A stretch of DNA of 64,000 nt from Alviniconcha marisindica (GCA_018857735.1 JABMCL010003451.1:334501-398500), one strand, 5' to 3'. Counted from the stretch's first letter, positions 47,905-59,005 are shown. The notes: generated by a model from the letters alone, not told the origin. Made by a program: numbers and translations.

Positions 47905-50200
47905 ATATATATTGATTAGTCCCAAAAGGTGCGCAAAAAAAGAGGACAGGGTACTAGAAAATAAATTTTACAGGAGGGAAGTGATTTGCATCTTTTGAAT
48001 GAACATATGTGAAGTCATCCCCCAAATGAAGGGAGAAGACAGTGCTCCCTTTTCTTTCCCCTGAAAAATTTTGCCTTTAAATGTGATTTGTGAAAAGGGA
48101 ATGTTAAACTTTAAACACTTTAAACAACAAGCCCACATCACTGTCCCGCTATTCATGCATTTAAACTGTAAAAACCCCCAATTTGTTTCTTACAAATGTA
48201 TCCACATGAGTATTAAATTTTAAAACTGTTGTTGTTCTTGTCCCCAGAACCCATGCAAATGCAAAATTTTTTGCAATCCAAATTCAACAACCCCAGTCTT
48301 AAACTTTTTTTAAATGAAAAAAAAGCAACCCTTTTGAAACAAAAACATTTTATTTTTTAAAGAACAATATGTACAAGGAAAGATTTGATGATTTTTTTCC
48401 CTAAAATTTTAAGCTTTCTTGACAAAAACCAAATATGTCCAAAATTTAACATTACTATTTCAACAAGATGTAAAATGCTGTTTGTTTCTTGATAAAAAAT
48501 GATAAATCAGTAACTTTTTTTTAAAGGTAAAAGAAAAAAGACACATAACTATTTCCATGTAAACATTTTTTGCTGCATTAATTTTGTTGTAGTGGATAGA
48601 ATAATTTTTAAATAACCTGGTACTTTGTTTTTCTTTTAACAAAATAAATAATACTTTTTTTTTAAACCCAAAAAAGTAAGGGGGTTTTGTAAGAGAAAAT
48701 GGAGCAAGTAAGAATGAGTGAAACCCTTTTGGGTTGCTTTTTGGGTGTCGGGGGAAAACCCCACGCACCGGCCCATCCATGCGTTTTTTGGGTTTAAGTT
48801 GACTGGGGTGCCTATAAAAAAATAGTTAAACGGTTTAATTTAAAAATAATTTAAAAATTTAAAAAATAGAAAAAAATTGTAAAAAAATATTATAAAAAAA
48901 TCACACCCAAAGAATAATGCTTTTAAAGATGGGCTTCTTACTTTTTAGAACTCTGGAAGGAAACCCGGGCTGGTAAACATAATTATATCGAACGTTATTT
49001 TTTTCCCACAGCTCGTGTTGTAATCGTAATGTTCAACATCTAACTTGACGCTTTAACCTGCTTTAAATTCGAATTTACCATAAAAGGAATGATTTGTTTA
49101 AGACGTAGTTTGTAAACAAAACGAACTATTTAAGCGCAAAAAAAATGTAAAAGTATGATCTAAAATATCTTTTAAAAACCAAATCTGCTGTGGGCAAAAT
49201 TCGATTTCAACACGCACCCATTTTTGTAAGAAACTCGGTAAAAACAAATTTTCGAAAGCATTTGAACAAACTTTAGATCGACAGTAAAAAAAACTCACTC
49301 TGTAAGCTAACATTCCGATATTTTTAAAAAGGGATTCGGCATATATCAATATAAATATCATCGTAAAACCCGGGAAGATTTGACTAAATCTCTGATGAAC
49401 GTTTAAATAAAATTAAACGTTACGGTCTTCGAAAATATTACCACACACCTTTGCATTTTATACCCGAACTTTCCCCTTCCAGGGCGGCCTGTGCTAAAAC
49501 CCAAATGACCCGGATGTATAACATGGTTTGACCGGAAGTTTGCAAAAGGGGAAAAAACTTTTTTTTTTTTTCCTTTTGCTTTTTTAAATTTTAATACGTT
49601 GTTGAACGTTATTTTTTTGGCAACAATTTTATGAAGAAGGGCCCAAAAATTTTTTAAAAACTACCCAAACATTTGGCAGTAAAAAAAAACATTGGGGGCC
49701 TGTTTCATTGACGTACCACAGTGACTGGGTAAATTTTTTTTGACGAAAAGAAAGTCCTTCTTCACTAAAAGTTCTAACCAAAACATTTAAACACACATAA
49801 CGTTCAACCGAAGGATATTTGGGGGCCTCAACTCCAAAAAAAAAACTTAGGGGATAATCGATTTTATATCACTGTGTAAAGCGAATCTCCTCTGGAAATG
49901 GGGATTAAAGGAAATGTTTTAAATTCGTCATGTACGTAAAATTAAACTTTAAAAAGGCACTCCACCCATGAGCGGCCCCTTTTTTGGGGGCCCGAATTTC
50001 GGGGCACTTTTCCTTTCAAAAAAAAATATTTCCCCCCCAGCTGCTCCAGATTTGGAGCCCCTATTTTTTTCCACTGTAATACTGACCAATTATGAACGCA
50101 CACATAAAAAAACAACAAGACAAATGTTTGAAACAGTTTTTTATTGACAGTCAAAAATGGACCCCCCTTTTTGCGCCCCTTTTTGGCACTAAGTCATATA
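47905..50200 (+). mobile_element. TIR element C
   Basis: The left end ATATTGATTAGTCCCAAAAGG is matched inverted at the right by CCTTTTTGGCACTAAGTCATA. After the left TIR the sequence GTGCGCAAAAAAAGAGGACAG parallels element B (GTGTGCATGAAAAGAGGACAC). The length is about 2.3 kb. A minus-strand ATG at 49524 opens a 25-codon frame (MLYIRVIWVLAQAALEGE) running to a GTGTGTGG donor near 49448, again about 680 bases from the right end. An inverted ETS-type CCGGAAGT is just upstream at 49532. The region is rich in suspect homopolymers, so exact reading frames are unsafe. Confidence 0.75.
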
Positions 50201-53200
50201 GGGGCATGTCCCAAAAAGGTTGCTGCTTAAAAGGGTTGGACATTTGGGTAAAAAAAAAAGCAAAAAATCATTTGGGAAAGTAACACCTTTTTAAAAGTTT
50301 AGTCTTTTTTATATACATTTCAGGTTTAAAAAAAATAACTTGAGGAACCCAAATCTGAAAAAAAGACTTTTAAAAGGGCGGCCACCTGAATCTGTCGGAT
50401 GCAACACGGGACCAATTTTGTTTTGTTTTAAATTCCTTAAATTTTTAATAATTCCCATCAACTGGGGGGAAAAAAAACATCCTCGTTTAAAACAAGCAGA
50501 AAAACTTAAATTGACTCAATTCCTTTTTTTTTCATATTCAAATCAAAACAATGATGTCCTGTGTTTCCGACAGATTTGCCCCTTTTTTTTTTTTAATAAA
50601 ATAAAAAACCCACAACACGGGAATAAAAAATGGATTTTTTTATTAGAATTTATAAAGCATAGTTTTTTCCTGACTCCCGCATGAAAAAGGTCATAAATAA
50701 AACATTTTTTTACTTTTTAAATGTGTCGGATGAAACTTTATTGGGACAAAAATTTTTCCCCAAGCTCAAAAAAACACATTTTAAAAAAATAACGTGCTGT
50801 TTTCCCCTTTTACACGGGCAACAAAATGTTACCAGCTGATTTATTTAGTGGTTTTAATGACTGCAGCACTAAACAATTTTCTTGTATAGTTGTAATTTTG
50901 TCAAAGGCCCTTTTTCAGCATTTTATCTGTTGGATGTAAAAAATCTTTTGATGGACAAAACTTTTCCCTTTTCCCGTAAAACATATGCACAGCTAATAAA
51001 ATCACTTAGTTTTTCCCACATCTGACACATTGCTGTAAATACTTAACAAGGCCAAAAACCCTTATTTAAAGTAATGCACTGTCAGATGCCTCGCATATCA
51101 GAGGACACCCTGGAATATGTAACACTGGGCAGTCCCGTATGTACTTAGAAAACGTACAGCCAAATTGTCATTATTATTCCCCTTTATTGACAAAAAAGAA
51201 AAACCCTGTGAATTACAAATGTACATTCACCCCCATCCCTATTGTTAACAGCAGGTAAAATTCAATTACGAAACTTGGTTTTGGGATTCAAGTCTCACTA
51301 CCTTTGGGAAAAACAACTGTAACACATTTAAGTAACCAGAAACAGTAATGCCAAAAACTGGAAACTGATGACAAAGCATAGAGAATTTTCCCCTTTTAAC
51401 ACTAATTCTTCCCATCCTAATAAATTTAAAAGATTTGTTTTCAGTGAGTTGGCACTTCAGCATTGAGACATATCTTTTTTTCTCTGCTGTTCCTAAGTAC
51501 TGCAGTGCTTCCCAGGGCGAATCTGGCTTCATGCTCCACTAATGTTGTCCCTTCTGTGTCATGAAAAAAACTTGCTCTTGCCCTTTTGGAGCATCGACCC
51601 CCTTTGTGAAAAAAACCGCGGGTTACAAAAAAGGCAATTTTTAACAACTTTTTTTGAGGGAAAGTCCCCCTTATTTTTTTAGGTATGGGAAATCGGAGAC
51701 CTACATGCATATAAGATATTGTGTGTGCTGCATGCGCACGGGGTGTTTTTTGTTTGGCTTTCCCCCGAATATATAAAACATATCTATTTTCAACATTGGT
51801 TAAACCCAAAATAACATATATATATTTGTGTGGCTGTATTTTTAAACATAATCCCCAAATACCAGGTTTCCCCCTCCTTTTTTAAAATTTTTGGGTTTTA
51901 TTTGGTCTTTTCATCCCCACTAACTTCCCCCCCCCCCCCCATTTTTGAAATTTTTGTATTTTGTGTTGTATGAATTTTTTGTCTTCATGTTTCATATTTA
52001 AAAGTGAAATTTTCACAAAATTCTACTTTAAATCTTTCACTGTTTGTAATTTTTTACTGCCAAAGCACATAAATAAATACATCAATAAGAAATTCTTTCT
52101 GGCTTTTCTCTAGTTTTTGCACACACTTTAGAATGCTCTGTCCTTTCAAAAAATAGAAACAAAAAAACCAAAAACAAAATGCTTTTTTCATCCCAGGGAA
52201 AAGGGAAGGCCTGGGGAAATAAAATAATTTTAAAAAAAAATCTCCCTAATACATGTTAAAGTCTGGGAATGCTTCTTTTTTTTTTCTTTCTTTTTCTTTT
52301 TGTTGTTGTTTTTTGGTGTTTTTACAAGTTAAAATTTTGGAAAATAGGGGGGTTAAATTTTTTGGCAGCCTTTTTCCAGTTCACATAAACCAAAAAACCC
52401 CGAAATTGGGCAAATGAAAAAACCCCTGTTTCCCACACGGCAAAAAAAACAACTCCGGAAAAATGTGCCGTCGTAAACACGGGGGATTTTCGCCATTACG
52501 AAGTAAAAACTTGAACGTATAAGTTTTTTCTTTCAGTCGAAACACTAAGAAAAAAAATAGTTCTTTTATCGAAACTTGACATTACTGGGGGCAAAAATTT
52601 TGGCCCCTTGGATTGAAACCTGACCTAAGGCCCCCTTTTTTCTCCCGGGGAAAAAGCTGCATGCCAAGGCTTCCCTTTTTTTTGCCAGGCCAAAAGTTTT
52701 TGGTACCTTTTCTTTAAAAATTACGAAAGAAAAAGCAAAAATAACTTGTATCAAAGAAAAGTAACTATTTAATCTGTCGGACGCAACATCACATTTCGAT
52801 CGAAACTGTAAAAAAGGGACATGACCCAAATCGGGAAAAAACACTCACCGTTCCTTGTTGGCACCATGTTTGAAGAGAAAGTAGGCGCAAAACACTGTGG
52901 GGAAAAATGGGGCCCCGCTTTGTGCAAAAAGACCACGGTCCCCAAAATCGCGTTTATCCCCAGAATCGGCAATTCTTTGATCGTAACGGATTAAAAAAAT
53001 AAAAAACTTAAATTTTAAACTTGAATTTTTTTATTACGAACGGGAAACCAACGCTTTTATTATCACTGCTTTGGACTAAACACTGATTTTAGCAACAGCT
53101 TCCCTTTTTTTCACCACCCACAAGTCCGAGTGAATAGTAGCAGACAAAAGTTTTCGTCAGCATCGGGAAACCCGGGCCCAAGTTTTCGATCGAAAAAAAC

Positions 53201-53588
53201 AAAATGTTTATTTCAATTTTTCAGATTTTTCAAATGGGTTTTGAGCCGTTTTCTCAAGCATTAAAAAGCTTTGACTATGTCCTGTCCAGGGAGCAAAGGG
53301 AAAATTTTCCTAAAAAAGAAAATGCAAAAAAACGACAACTGAAACGGTGGGACCCGAAATGTCCCCCCTTCCCTTTTCCATTTTCGGCCGGAATTGGTGT
53401 AAAATTTTTATATTTTTCTAACTCAAAAAACACTTTTGGGGGTCAATTTTTTTTTATTATCTCTTTTTATGGGGTACTCTTTCAGATAAAGTTTGGTTTG
53501 TTCAGAGAAAACTTAAACCTGAAGAAGCATTTACGACCAAAAAATGGATGGTCCTCGCCGAGCACCTTTTGGCACAGGCTCATCATAT
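50196..53588 (+). mobile_element. TIR element A, copy 2, abutting element C
   Basis: It begins CATATAGGGGCATGTCCCAAA and ends AGCACCTTTTGGCACAGGCTC then ATCATATAT, matching copy 1 (14664-18046) from end to end in the same orientation. Perfect blocks, such as CTTGCTCTTGCCCTTTTGGAG at about 51569, alternate with stretches of lengthened A, T, C and G runs. That pattern suggests basecalling error as much as decay. Its left end starts where element C stops, with a shared TATA. Confidence 0.88.
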
Positions 53589-53735
53589 ATGTGCATTATA
53601 TTTCATGCATCCATAAACTGTACATTGTTACAATCCTTTTTTCTTCTTCTTGTCAGCAGTCTTTGTAAGGTGGTTATACAAATCAATCAATGTCATTGTC
53701 AATGCAACCCCTGAAAAGTGTGTGTGCATGTAAAT

Positions 53736-53737
<2 letters not shown>

Positions 53738-53766
<29 letters not shown>

Positions 53767-53790
53767 GTGCATCTGTGTGTTCAGAAACCA
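53738..53790. repeat. (GT)n microsatellite
   Basis: A GT run with GC and CATC interruptions, about 150 bases right of the second A element. Confidence 0.9.
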
Positions 53791-54001
53791 AATTTAAAAA
53801 AAATAAACAATCAAGTCTGAAGATGTCTTTAAAATCCAATAAATATTATGGTCAAGTGTTACACTTACAGATTCATCTTTTTAAAGCTATAGTTTTTCTA
53901 TTAATATTACGTTACTACATTTGTAACTTCAAATGTTTTCATTCAATTTAGCAGAGTACATTAAACATGTAAATATGTTTATGCTTCTTCACTTTAGCAT
54001 G

Positions 54002-55711
54002 CTACTTCACTTTAAATAACCATACAATCAGGAGAAGAAGTAAAAAGGCCCACCATCCAGTTGCCAAGTCCTCTTCATCACCATCTCCATGGGCAAAGTC
54101 CATCAAATCTTCATGATCACCATCTGCGCAAAAAGACAAGAAGTCAACAAAACCTTGTGACAAGACATTTAGAAATATGAACTCACCGACTGAAGTGAAT
54201 GGATGTTTTCTGTAGGCCAGACAGCCATAGGATAGGCCAATTCTGGCCACTGATGGGCTCATCTTTCAAACCACATGTACATATTTATATGGCACAGTGC
54301 TGGGTATAACATAGGAATGTGTAAGACCTAGGGTTATTATTCATCCATATAAAATCTAGCATCAACATTCTTAAAAAAGAAAAGAGTGTTTCTTCTTTTA
54401 GTGCATGGCGAGTTATCTTGGTGTTGCCATAATCCACAAAACTCTGAGTCTGACTGACATGGAATGGAAGATCTTTAAACTGCATTTATATGTGATTTTT
54501 TGCATAATATATGTGCATACACACAGTTTAAAGTGACCTCAGTTTACAGTCTCATCCAATTCCAAGGGCAAGGAACATTTTGTAGAGTCTGCACAGACTT
54601 TGACTTCAGAGAAATCTCTGAGTGGGCGCAAAGCCTAACAATGTAACACATAATGGTCACCCATCCTTGTGGTGGCCATGCACAGCTGTGCTCAACTTTT
54701 GTCTTTCAAGTGAAAGTGCTTCTGCTCTGTGCAACCTACTCTCCTACAACTTGGAGGCTTGTGTGTAGCCTAGGTATATGTACATACCATGAATGTACAT
54801 TACTGTACAGCCTTGGGATTTGAATGTTATTGGTGTGTATAAATGTACATATAGCAGTTAGGTCAGATCTACTGCTTGTGGAGTAATAGGTTTCATTTTC
54901 TGAATACAAATGACCTGGATCACTAAGGTTCTGTAACATGACTTTTTAATGCATCTAAGTTCTAACTCTAATTCTAAACCTACTGCAAATCATACTGACA
55001 AAGAAGACTGCAGAACTAGTTTTTTTCCATCAAATGTTCTGTGGTGGCTCATGCTTCCTCACCAATACTGGCCTGCAATATTAAACTTTTACCGTCTCCT
55101 TCACCCACTATGTACAATGAAAAAGATATATTATGATCTATCCTGACACAAAATCTAAACATCCACAGCTCCTTGCTCTTGATGTGTAAAATTCCACACA
55201 ACTGTTTCACCAAATTTCTACAGTTGATGTGTATTACGAACACGCAAAAAAGGAATGAATGCTGTGTTCGGAAACCTGAGTTAACATTTCAAAAAGCATG
55301 TATTGACAAACCTGTCACTGACAGCAACAGCAATAAAAACCAATACATAAGAGTTTGGTCCGTACCTTCCTGCTAGTATGAATCTAGTCGATGTAAAGGT
55401 TCTGTCACAGTTACAGTGGTATTTCCATGATCATAATCTTCTTTTTTTTAAATATATTTTTCGTGCCGCCACTTGCGGGCTGTTATAACTTGTCATTCAA
55501 AGAAGCAGTTGGCGTGCCTATCAACGACCCGTTCATGCATGAATTGGGTTAACTTTACGAACACCTTTCAGATCAAACCGTTAAAATATATAGGAAAACT
55601 ATAGCTGTTTTCTTTGCTCTGTACATCTAACAAGTATGTAAAATGGAAACAGAGTAAAACTGAGAGTAAACTGTGTCGGAGTTTCTTCGGCTTACCCATG
55701 TTGTCAGCCAT
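54002..55711 (-). CDS. Two-exon 45-residue single-pass membrane microprotein
   Basis: Exon 1 is 55711-55696 (ATG GCT GAC AAC ATG G, donor GTAAGCC); exon 2 is 54123-54002 after the acceptor TTTTTGCGCAG, ending in TAG. The phase-1 join gives MADNMDGDHEDLMDF, then AHGDGDEEDLATG, then WWAFLLLLLIVWLFKVK. The first 28 residues are strongly acidic. One hydrophobic segment (about residues 29-42) is followed by a Lys-containing end, the layout of a tail-anchored or small integral membrane protein facing the cytosol. I do not recognise a named family. Support comes from matched splice phases, an in-frame start in a CpG-containing region with CCGGAAGT nearby (55725-55732, inverted relative to the gene) and a tRNA gene 205 bases upstream. 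An unspliced longer frame reaching 54262 is less convincing. Confidence 0.72.
54572..54750 (-). repeat. SINE family II, truncated copy, in the microprotein intron flank
   Basis: TGTAGAGTCTGCACAGACTTT, AAAGCCTAACAATGTAACACA, TAATGGTCACCCATCC and AAAGTGCTTCTGCTCTGTGC correspond in order to the body at 63385-63533. The tRNA-like head is missing. Confidence 0.75.
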
Positions 55712-55915
55712 GTTGCTGTCAGTACCGGAAGTGAACGATATAGCTCTGCAGGAAAATTATGAATATTAAATGTAGTTTCATCGGCATTTACAGTGACATT
55801 TTGTAAAATCAATAATTCATACTATTATATAGTAACTGGTCTTTGATTTGTAATTCGACGAGCTGTTACGCTTTATTATATTTATATAATTTATTTGTGA
55901 ACTTGCTGACAAGTA

Positions 55916-55987
55916 GCGTCGGTGGTGTAACGGTTAGCATGGTTGCCTTCCAAGCAGTCGATCCGGGTTCGACTCCCGGCCGACGCA
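55916..55987 (+). tRNA. tRNA-Gly (anticodon TCC)
   Basis: The acceptor stem GCGTCGG (55916-55922) pairs perfectly with CCGACGC (55980-55986), followed by discriminator A at 55987. The A box is TGGTGTAACGG and the B box GGTTCGACTCC. The anticodon loop CTTCCAA places TCC at 55949-55951. There is no intron and CCA is not encoded, as expected for an animal gene. The body closely follows animal tRNA-Gly(TCC). It is transcribed away from the microprotein gene. Confidence 0.97.
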
Positions 55988-55991
55988 CTTC

Positions 55992-55998
55992 TTTTTTT
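55992..55998 (+). terminator. RNA polymerase III terminator of tRNA-Gly
   Basis: A run of seven T starts five bases after the tRNA 3' end, followed by CTTTC and another T run as backup. Confidence 0.9.
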
Positions 55999-56071
55999 CT
56001 TTCTTTTTCAGATCGTATTTCTCCCCCAAACACACAAAAGGTTAAAAGAAGAAGAAGAAACGTTGATTTTT

Positions 56072-56182
56072 TTATGCTCAAACTCCAACACTTCAAACGA
56101 AAACCCCATGGCTTTTGCACTTCCTCATGAGATGTAAAAAGCCATGGGGTTTGCGTTTGAAGCATTGTAGTTTGAACTATGA
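56072..56182. repeat. Imperfect hairpin of about 44-bp arms
   Basis: The left arm (56072-56115) contains CTTCAAACGAAAACCCCATG then GCTTTT. The right arm (56136-56182) contains its complement AAAAGCCATGGGGTTTGCGTT then TGAAG. The loop is about 20 bases. A few mismatches and one or two indels interrupt the stem. It lies 85 bases downstream of the tRNA. Confidence 0.88.
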
Positions 56183-56960
56183 GAATGTAAACACCATTAT
56201 GTTTCGTTCTAGTTCTTTGTTGCTTTCGTTCAATGGCCTATTTGCTCTACTGAGGAGACTAAATAGCGCACGAAAGAATTACGCTTATTGAGTATTATTA
56301 TTATTATTATTATTATCATTAAAATGAAACTCTGAAACAAATATGTTTTGGCTAGCATTCTAAAACTGACAAGACCCAAACACATAAAAGGTTGAAAAGA
56401 AAGCTGTTAGGACAAAACACAACACTAGATGCGAATTTTCGGGGTAATCCCCTTAATTCCGCAGCTACAAAATGACACTTAAACAACAGTTAAACGGTGA
56501 AAATGAGATGTAGGACTAGGACACTCAAGTTAACTGTTTTTGGTTGAGCTATATAGTTTTTGTGTCCAGTGCTTGAAGAAAAAAAGAAAAAAGTAAAAAA
56601 GAAAAAAAGAAGAAGAAGAAAAGCGAAGAAGAAGAAGAAAAGCGATGAAGAAGAAACACTGAGAAGAAAAGCGATGAAGAAGAAGAAGAAGAAAAAAGCT
56701 CAAACAAAAGCAGTTTGTACAGTCATAAACATTTTCCGAAGTTTAATGCGCCTATTGTTTGTCAAACCCTGGAGTCTCGGCTAGCTCGTGCAAAAGCGTG
56801 CTTCTCGTGAAACATGATGCGCAGCTGCTTTGACAGAACATTTGATAGTTTTGGCGGCAATATCCACTTTTAGCCCAGTCCTCAAATGGTTTGAGGATGC
56901 GTGTGTTTGTTGTGTGTATACCGCACTGGCATAGCACGGAATGAATTTTTATGAACATAT
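56183..56960. other. Non-coding stretch with a GAA-rich tract
   Basis: This contains an (ATT)n run at about 56295-56317 and a purine-only GAA/AAAG tract at 56574-56698. CACATAAAAGGTTGAAAAGAA near 56381 repeats CACACAAAAGGTTAAAAGAAG near 56031, so a short direct duplication flanks the hairpin. No exon is recognised. Confidence 0.6.
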
Positions 56961-56965
56961 GCGCT

Positions 56966-56976
56966 CGCGCGCGCGC

Positions 56977-57063
<87 letters not shown>

Positions 57064-57081
57064 AGTGCGCGCGCGCGCACA

Positions 57082-57140
<59 letters not shown>

Positions 57141-57148
57141 TGCGCGCG
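56966..57148. repeat. Long alternating purine-pyrimidine tract (CG/GT)n
   Basis: A GCGCGCGCGCGC run leads into about 90 bases of (GT)n, a short CAGTGCGCGCGCGCGCACAAT, and another (GT)n ending TACGTGCGCGC. Nearly all of the 180 bases alternate purine and pyrimidine, with CG steps at the junctions. This is classic Z-DNA-prone sequence. Confidence 0.95.
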
Positions 57149-57159
57149 GATGGTATGAA

Positions 57160-57701
57160 AACTGCTCACTAACATTTGACTGTTCGGCTGCTGAACAATA
57201 CGGTGAGAACAGTTTCACTGACATTTGTGAAGGCAAACCCAAGGAGAACAACAGTTCACTGACATTTGTTAAGCTGGCAAACTCAAGAATGCAAGGATAT
57301 TTCTTTCTCGGTGACATGAAAATATGCACAGAAATTTCGCAGTTGTATCGGCCGTGTCTCCTTCTTTGGCATCATGGCCTTCATCCCTTCTCTTTGTTCT
57401 GATGAGCACGTACGTCGCGTCAGTACATTTTCGTTTACGTTTTATCATCCTTCAGCTGTCGTCACGTTGGACAGTCACGGTCTGCAGTTTGGAGGACAGG
57501 ACGGAAGGAGCTGCGCAAGCAGACTGAGTCGTCACCTCTGCGGCTGGACATGTGTTAGTTTAGATGGTAAAAGGCGTTTTTTAAAAGAGTTTTTGGTTTT
57601 GTGTTAGCTTGTTTCAGTATCGAGCGTGAATGGGCATACATCTGTGAACTACTCTAAACCTGACTCGAGCATTGGAAGCAATACCACCCCCCCTCACCCC
57701 T

Positions 57702-57702
<1 letters not shown>
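57160..57702. other. CpG-containing unique stretch, possible unassigned 5' exon
   Basis: The stretch is richer in CG than its surroundings and open on the plus strand from an ATG at 57374 ([19 protein letters not shown], later CGWTCVSLDG) to a GTAAAAGG donor-like site near 57568. I recognise no domain and no following exon. Upstream, AGTTTCACTGACATTTGTGAA and AGTTCACTGACATTTGTTAAG (57212, 57252) form a short tandem repeat. Confidence 0.25.
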
Positions 57703-57778
<76 letters not shown>

Positions 57779-57886
57779 TGCTGACGTCTTCACTGACTGG
57801 TGGTTATTCATGGAGGACTGAGGTGGGTGGGTGGGGGGTGGGGGGGGGGGGGTGTAAGAAAGGGAAGCGAGGGGTTGCGTATTGGT

Positions 57887-57977
<91 letters not shown>
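57703..57977. repeat. (CT)n and (GT)n microsatellites
   Basis: A (CT)n run at 57703-57775, a G-rich stretch near 57825-57855, then (GT)n at 57889-57977. In between is unique sequence of about 50 bases with no recognised content. Confidence 0.95.
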
Positions 57978-57979
<2 letters not shown>

Positions 57980-58032
57980 ATCTATGTGAATAAACGCATT
58001 TTTTGTCCGCGCACTTTGCCCTAAGTATATAT

Positions 58033-58036
<4 letters not shown>

Positions 58037-58130
<94 letters not shown>

Positions 58131-58648
58131 CAAGACAACAGTTTATTTCCGTAGGCCTCCGGCCCCTGGAAAGGGGAGTACATTGGACATTATCATTTCC
58201 AGCATTCATATATAATGCATGGTCAAAAAACACACAATCTAATACAGTAAGTCAAGCGGTAATTGAACCACTCATTTTCTGATGTCATGTTTTCAGCGTA
58301 ATGTTTACGAATGCGCATTGCATACAATACAAACGCACCAAGATTCCTTGCGGTATGAACGATATCACATCGCAGCAAGTTGTAGGCCACGGAGATACTT
58401 TACTCTAAGTTTTCATACAATGGGCAGAAGCAGATCAAGTGTTTTTCATCTTCAAATTCGCCGCAGTTGTCACAGCCGTCTGGAGTGTCACGGGAAAACA
58501 GGCTGCTAAATGCGGAATTATTTAGTGGCAACAAACCTAGGCGTAACTTCACCAGGTGATCTCTAAAACATTTTATATCAACAAACTCATAGTACCTTTC
58601 AGACTCAAAAAAGGTTTTGAAATCTCGATATTTTGCATACATATCCTT

Positions 58649-58687
<39 letters not shown>

Positions 58688-58740
58688 CTGTTTTGTAATG
58701 GATGGATGCATGTTAATGAATAAAAGCCCCACAGTGATGT
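58037..58740 (-). mobile_element. LINE 3' fragment with a (TC)n tail on the sense strand
   Basis: On the minus strand the frame from about 58650 reads QKDMYAKYRDFKTFFESERY, then DHLVKLRLGLLPLNNSAF, then CDNCGEFEDEKHLICFCPLYE. This fits the C-terminal region of non-LTR retrotransposon proteins (R.G..PL and C..C...E...H....CP.Y). Frameshifts follow. The 3' end reads AGGGGCCGGAGGCCTACGGA then AATAAACTGTTGTCTTGTCG, and runs into a long (TC)n that is the (GA)n at 58037-58126 on the plus strand. A second (GA)n at 58653-58685 interrupts the ORF upstream. It is a dead, 5'-truncated copy. Confidence 0.8.
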
Positions 58741-58904
58741 GCTTGGCAAAAAAAAGACGAAAAAAAAAAAAAAGACAAGAGAGAGAAGACAACTGAAAAT
58801 AATAATGCATTACATATTATATCACTCTATACCTTATTGTCTCCTGCATGCACGTACCGCACGTGTCAATACCCCTTCTCTCTCCCCACACCTCTCTCTC
58901 TTCG

Positions 58905-59005
<101 letters not shown>

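Noticed and set aside
54002..54262. Unspliced 86-codon version of the microprotein starting MSPSVARIG
   Set aside because: The extra N-terminal part crosses a good acceptor (TTTTTGCGCAG), and the spliced form with the upstream ATG has matching phase.
57374..57607. Protein-coding gene in the CpG-containing stretch
   Set aside because: Open frame with a possible donor but no domain, no second exon and no homology; left as an uncertain stretch only.
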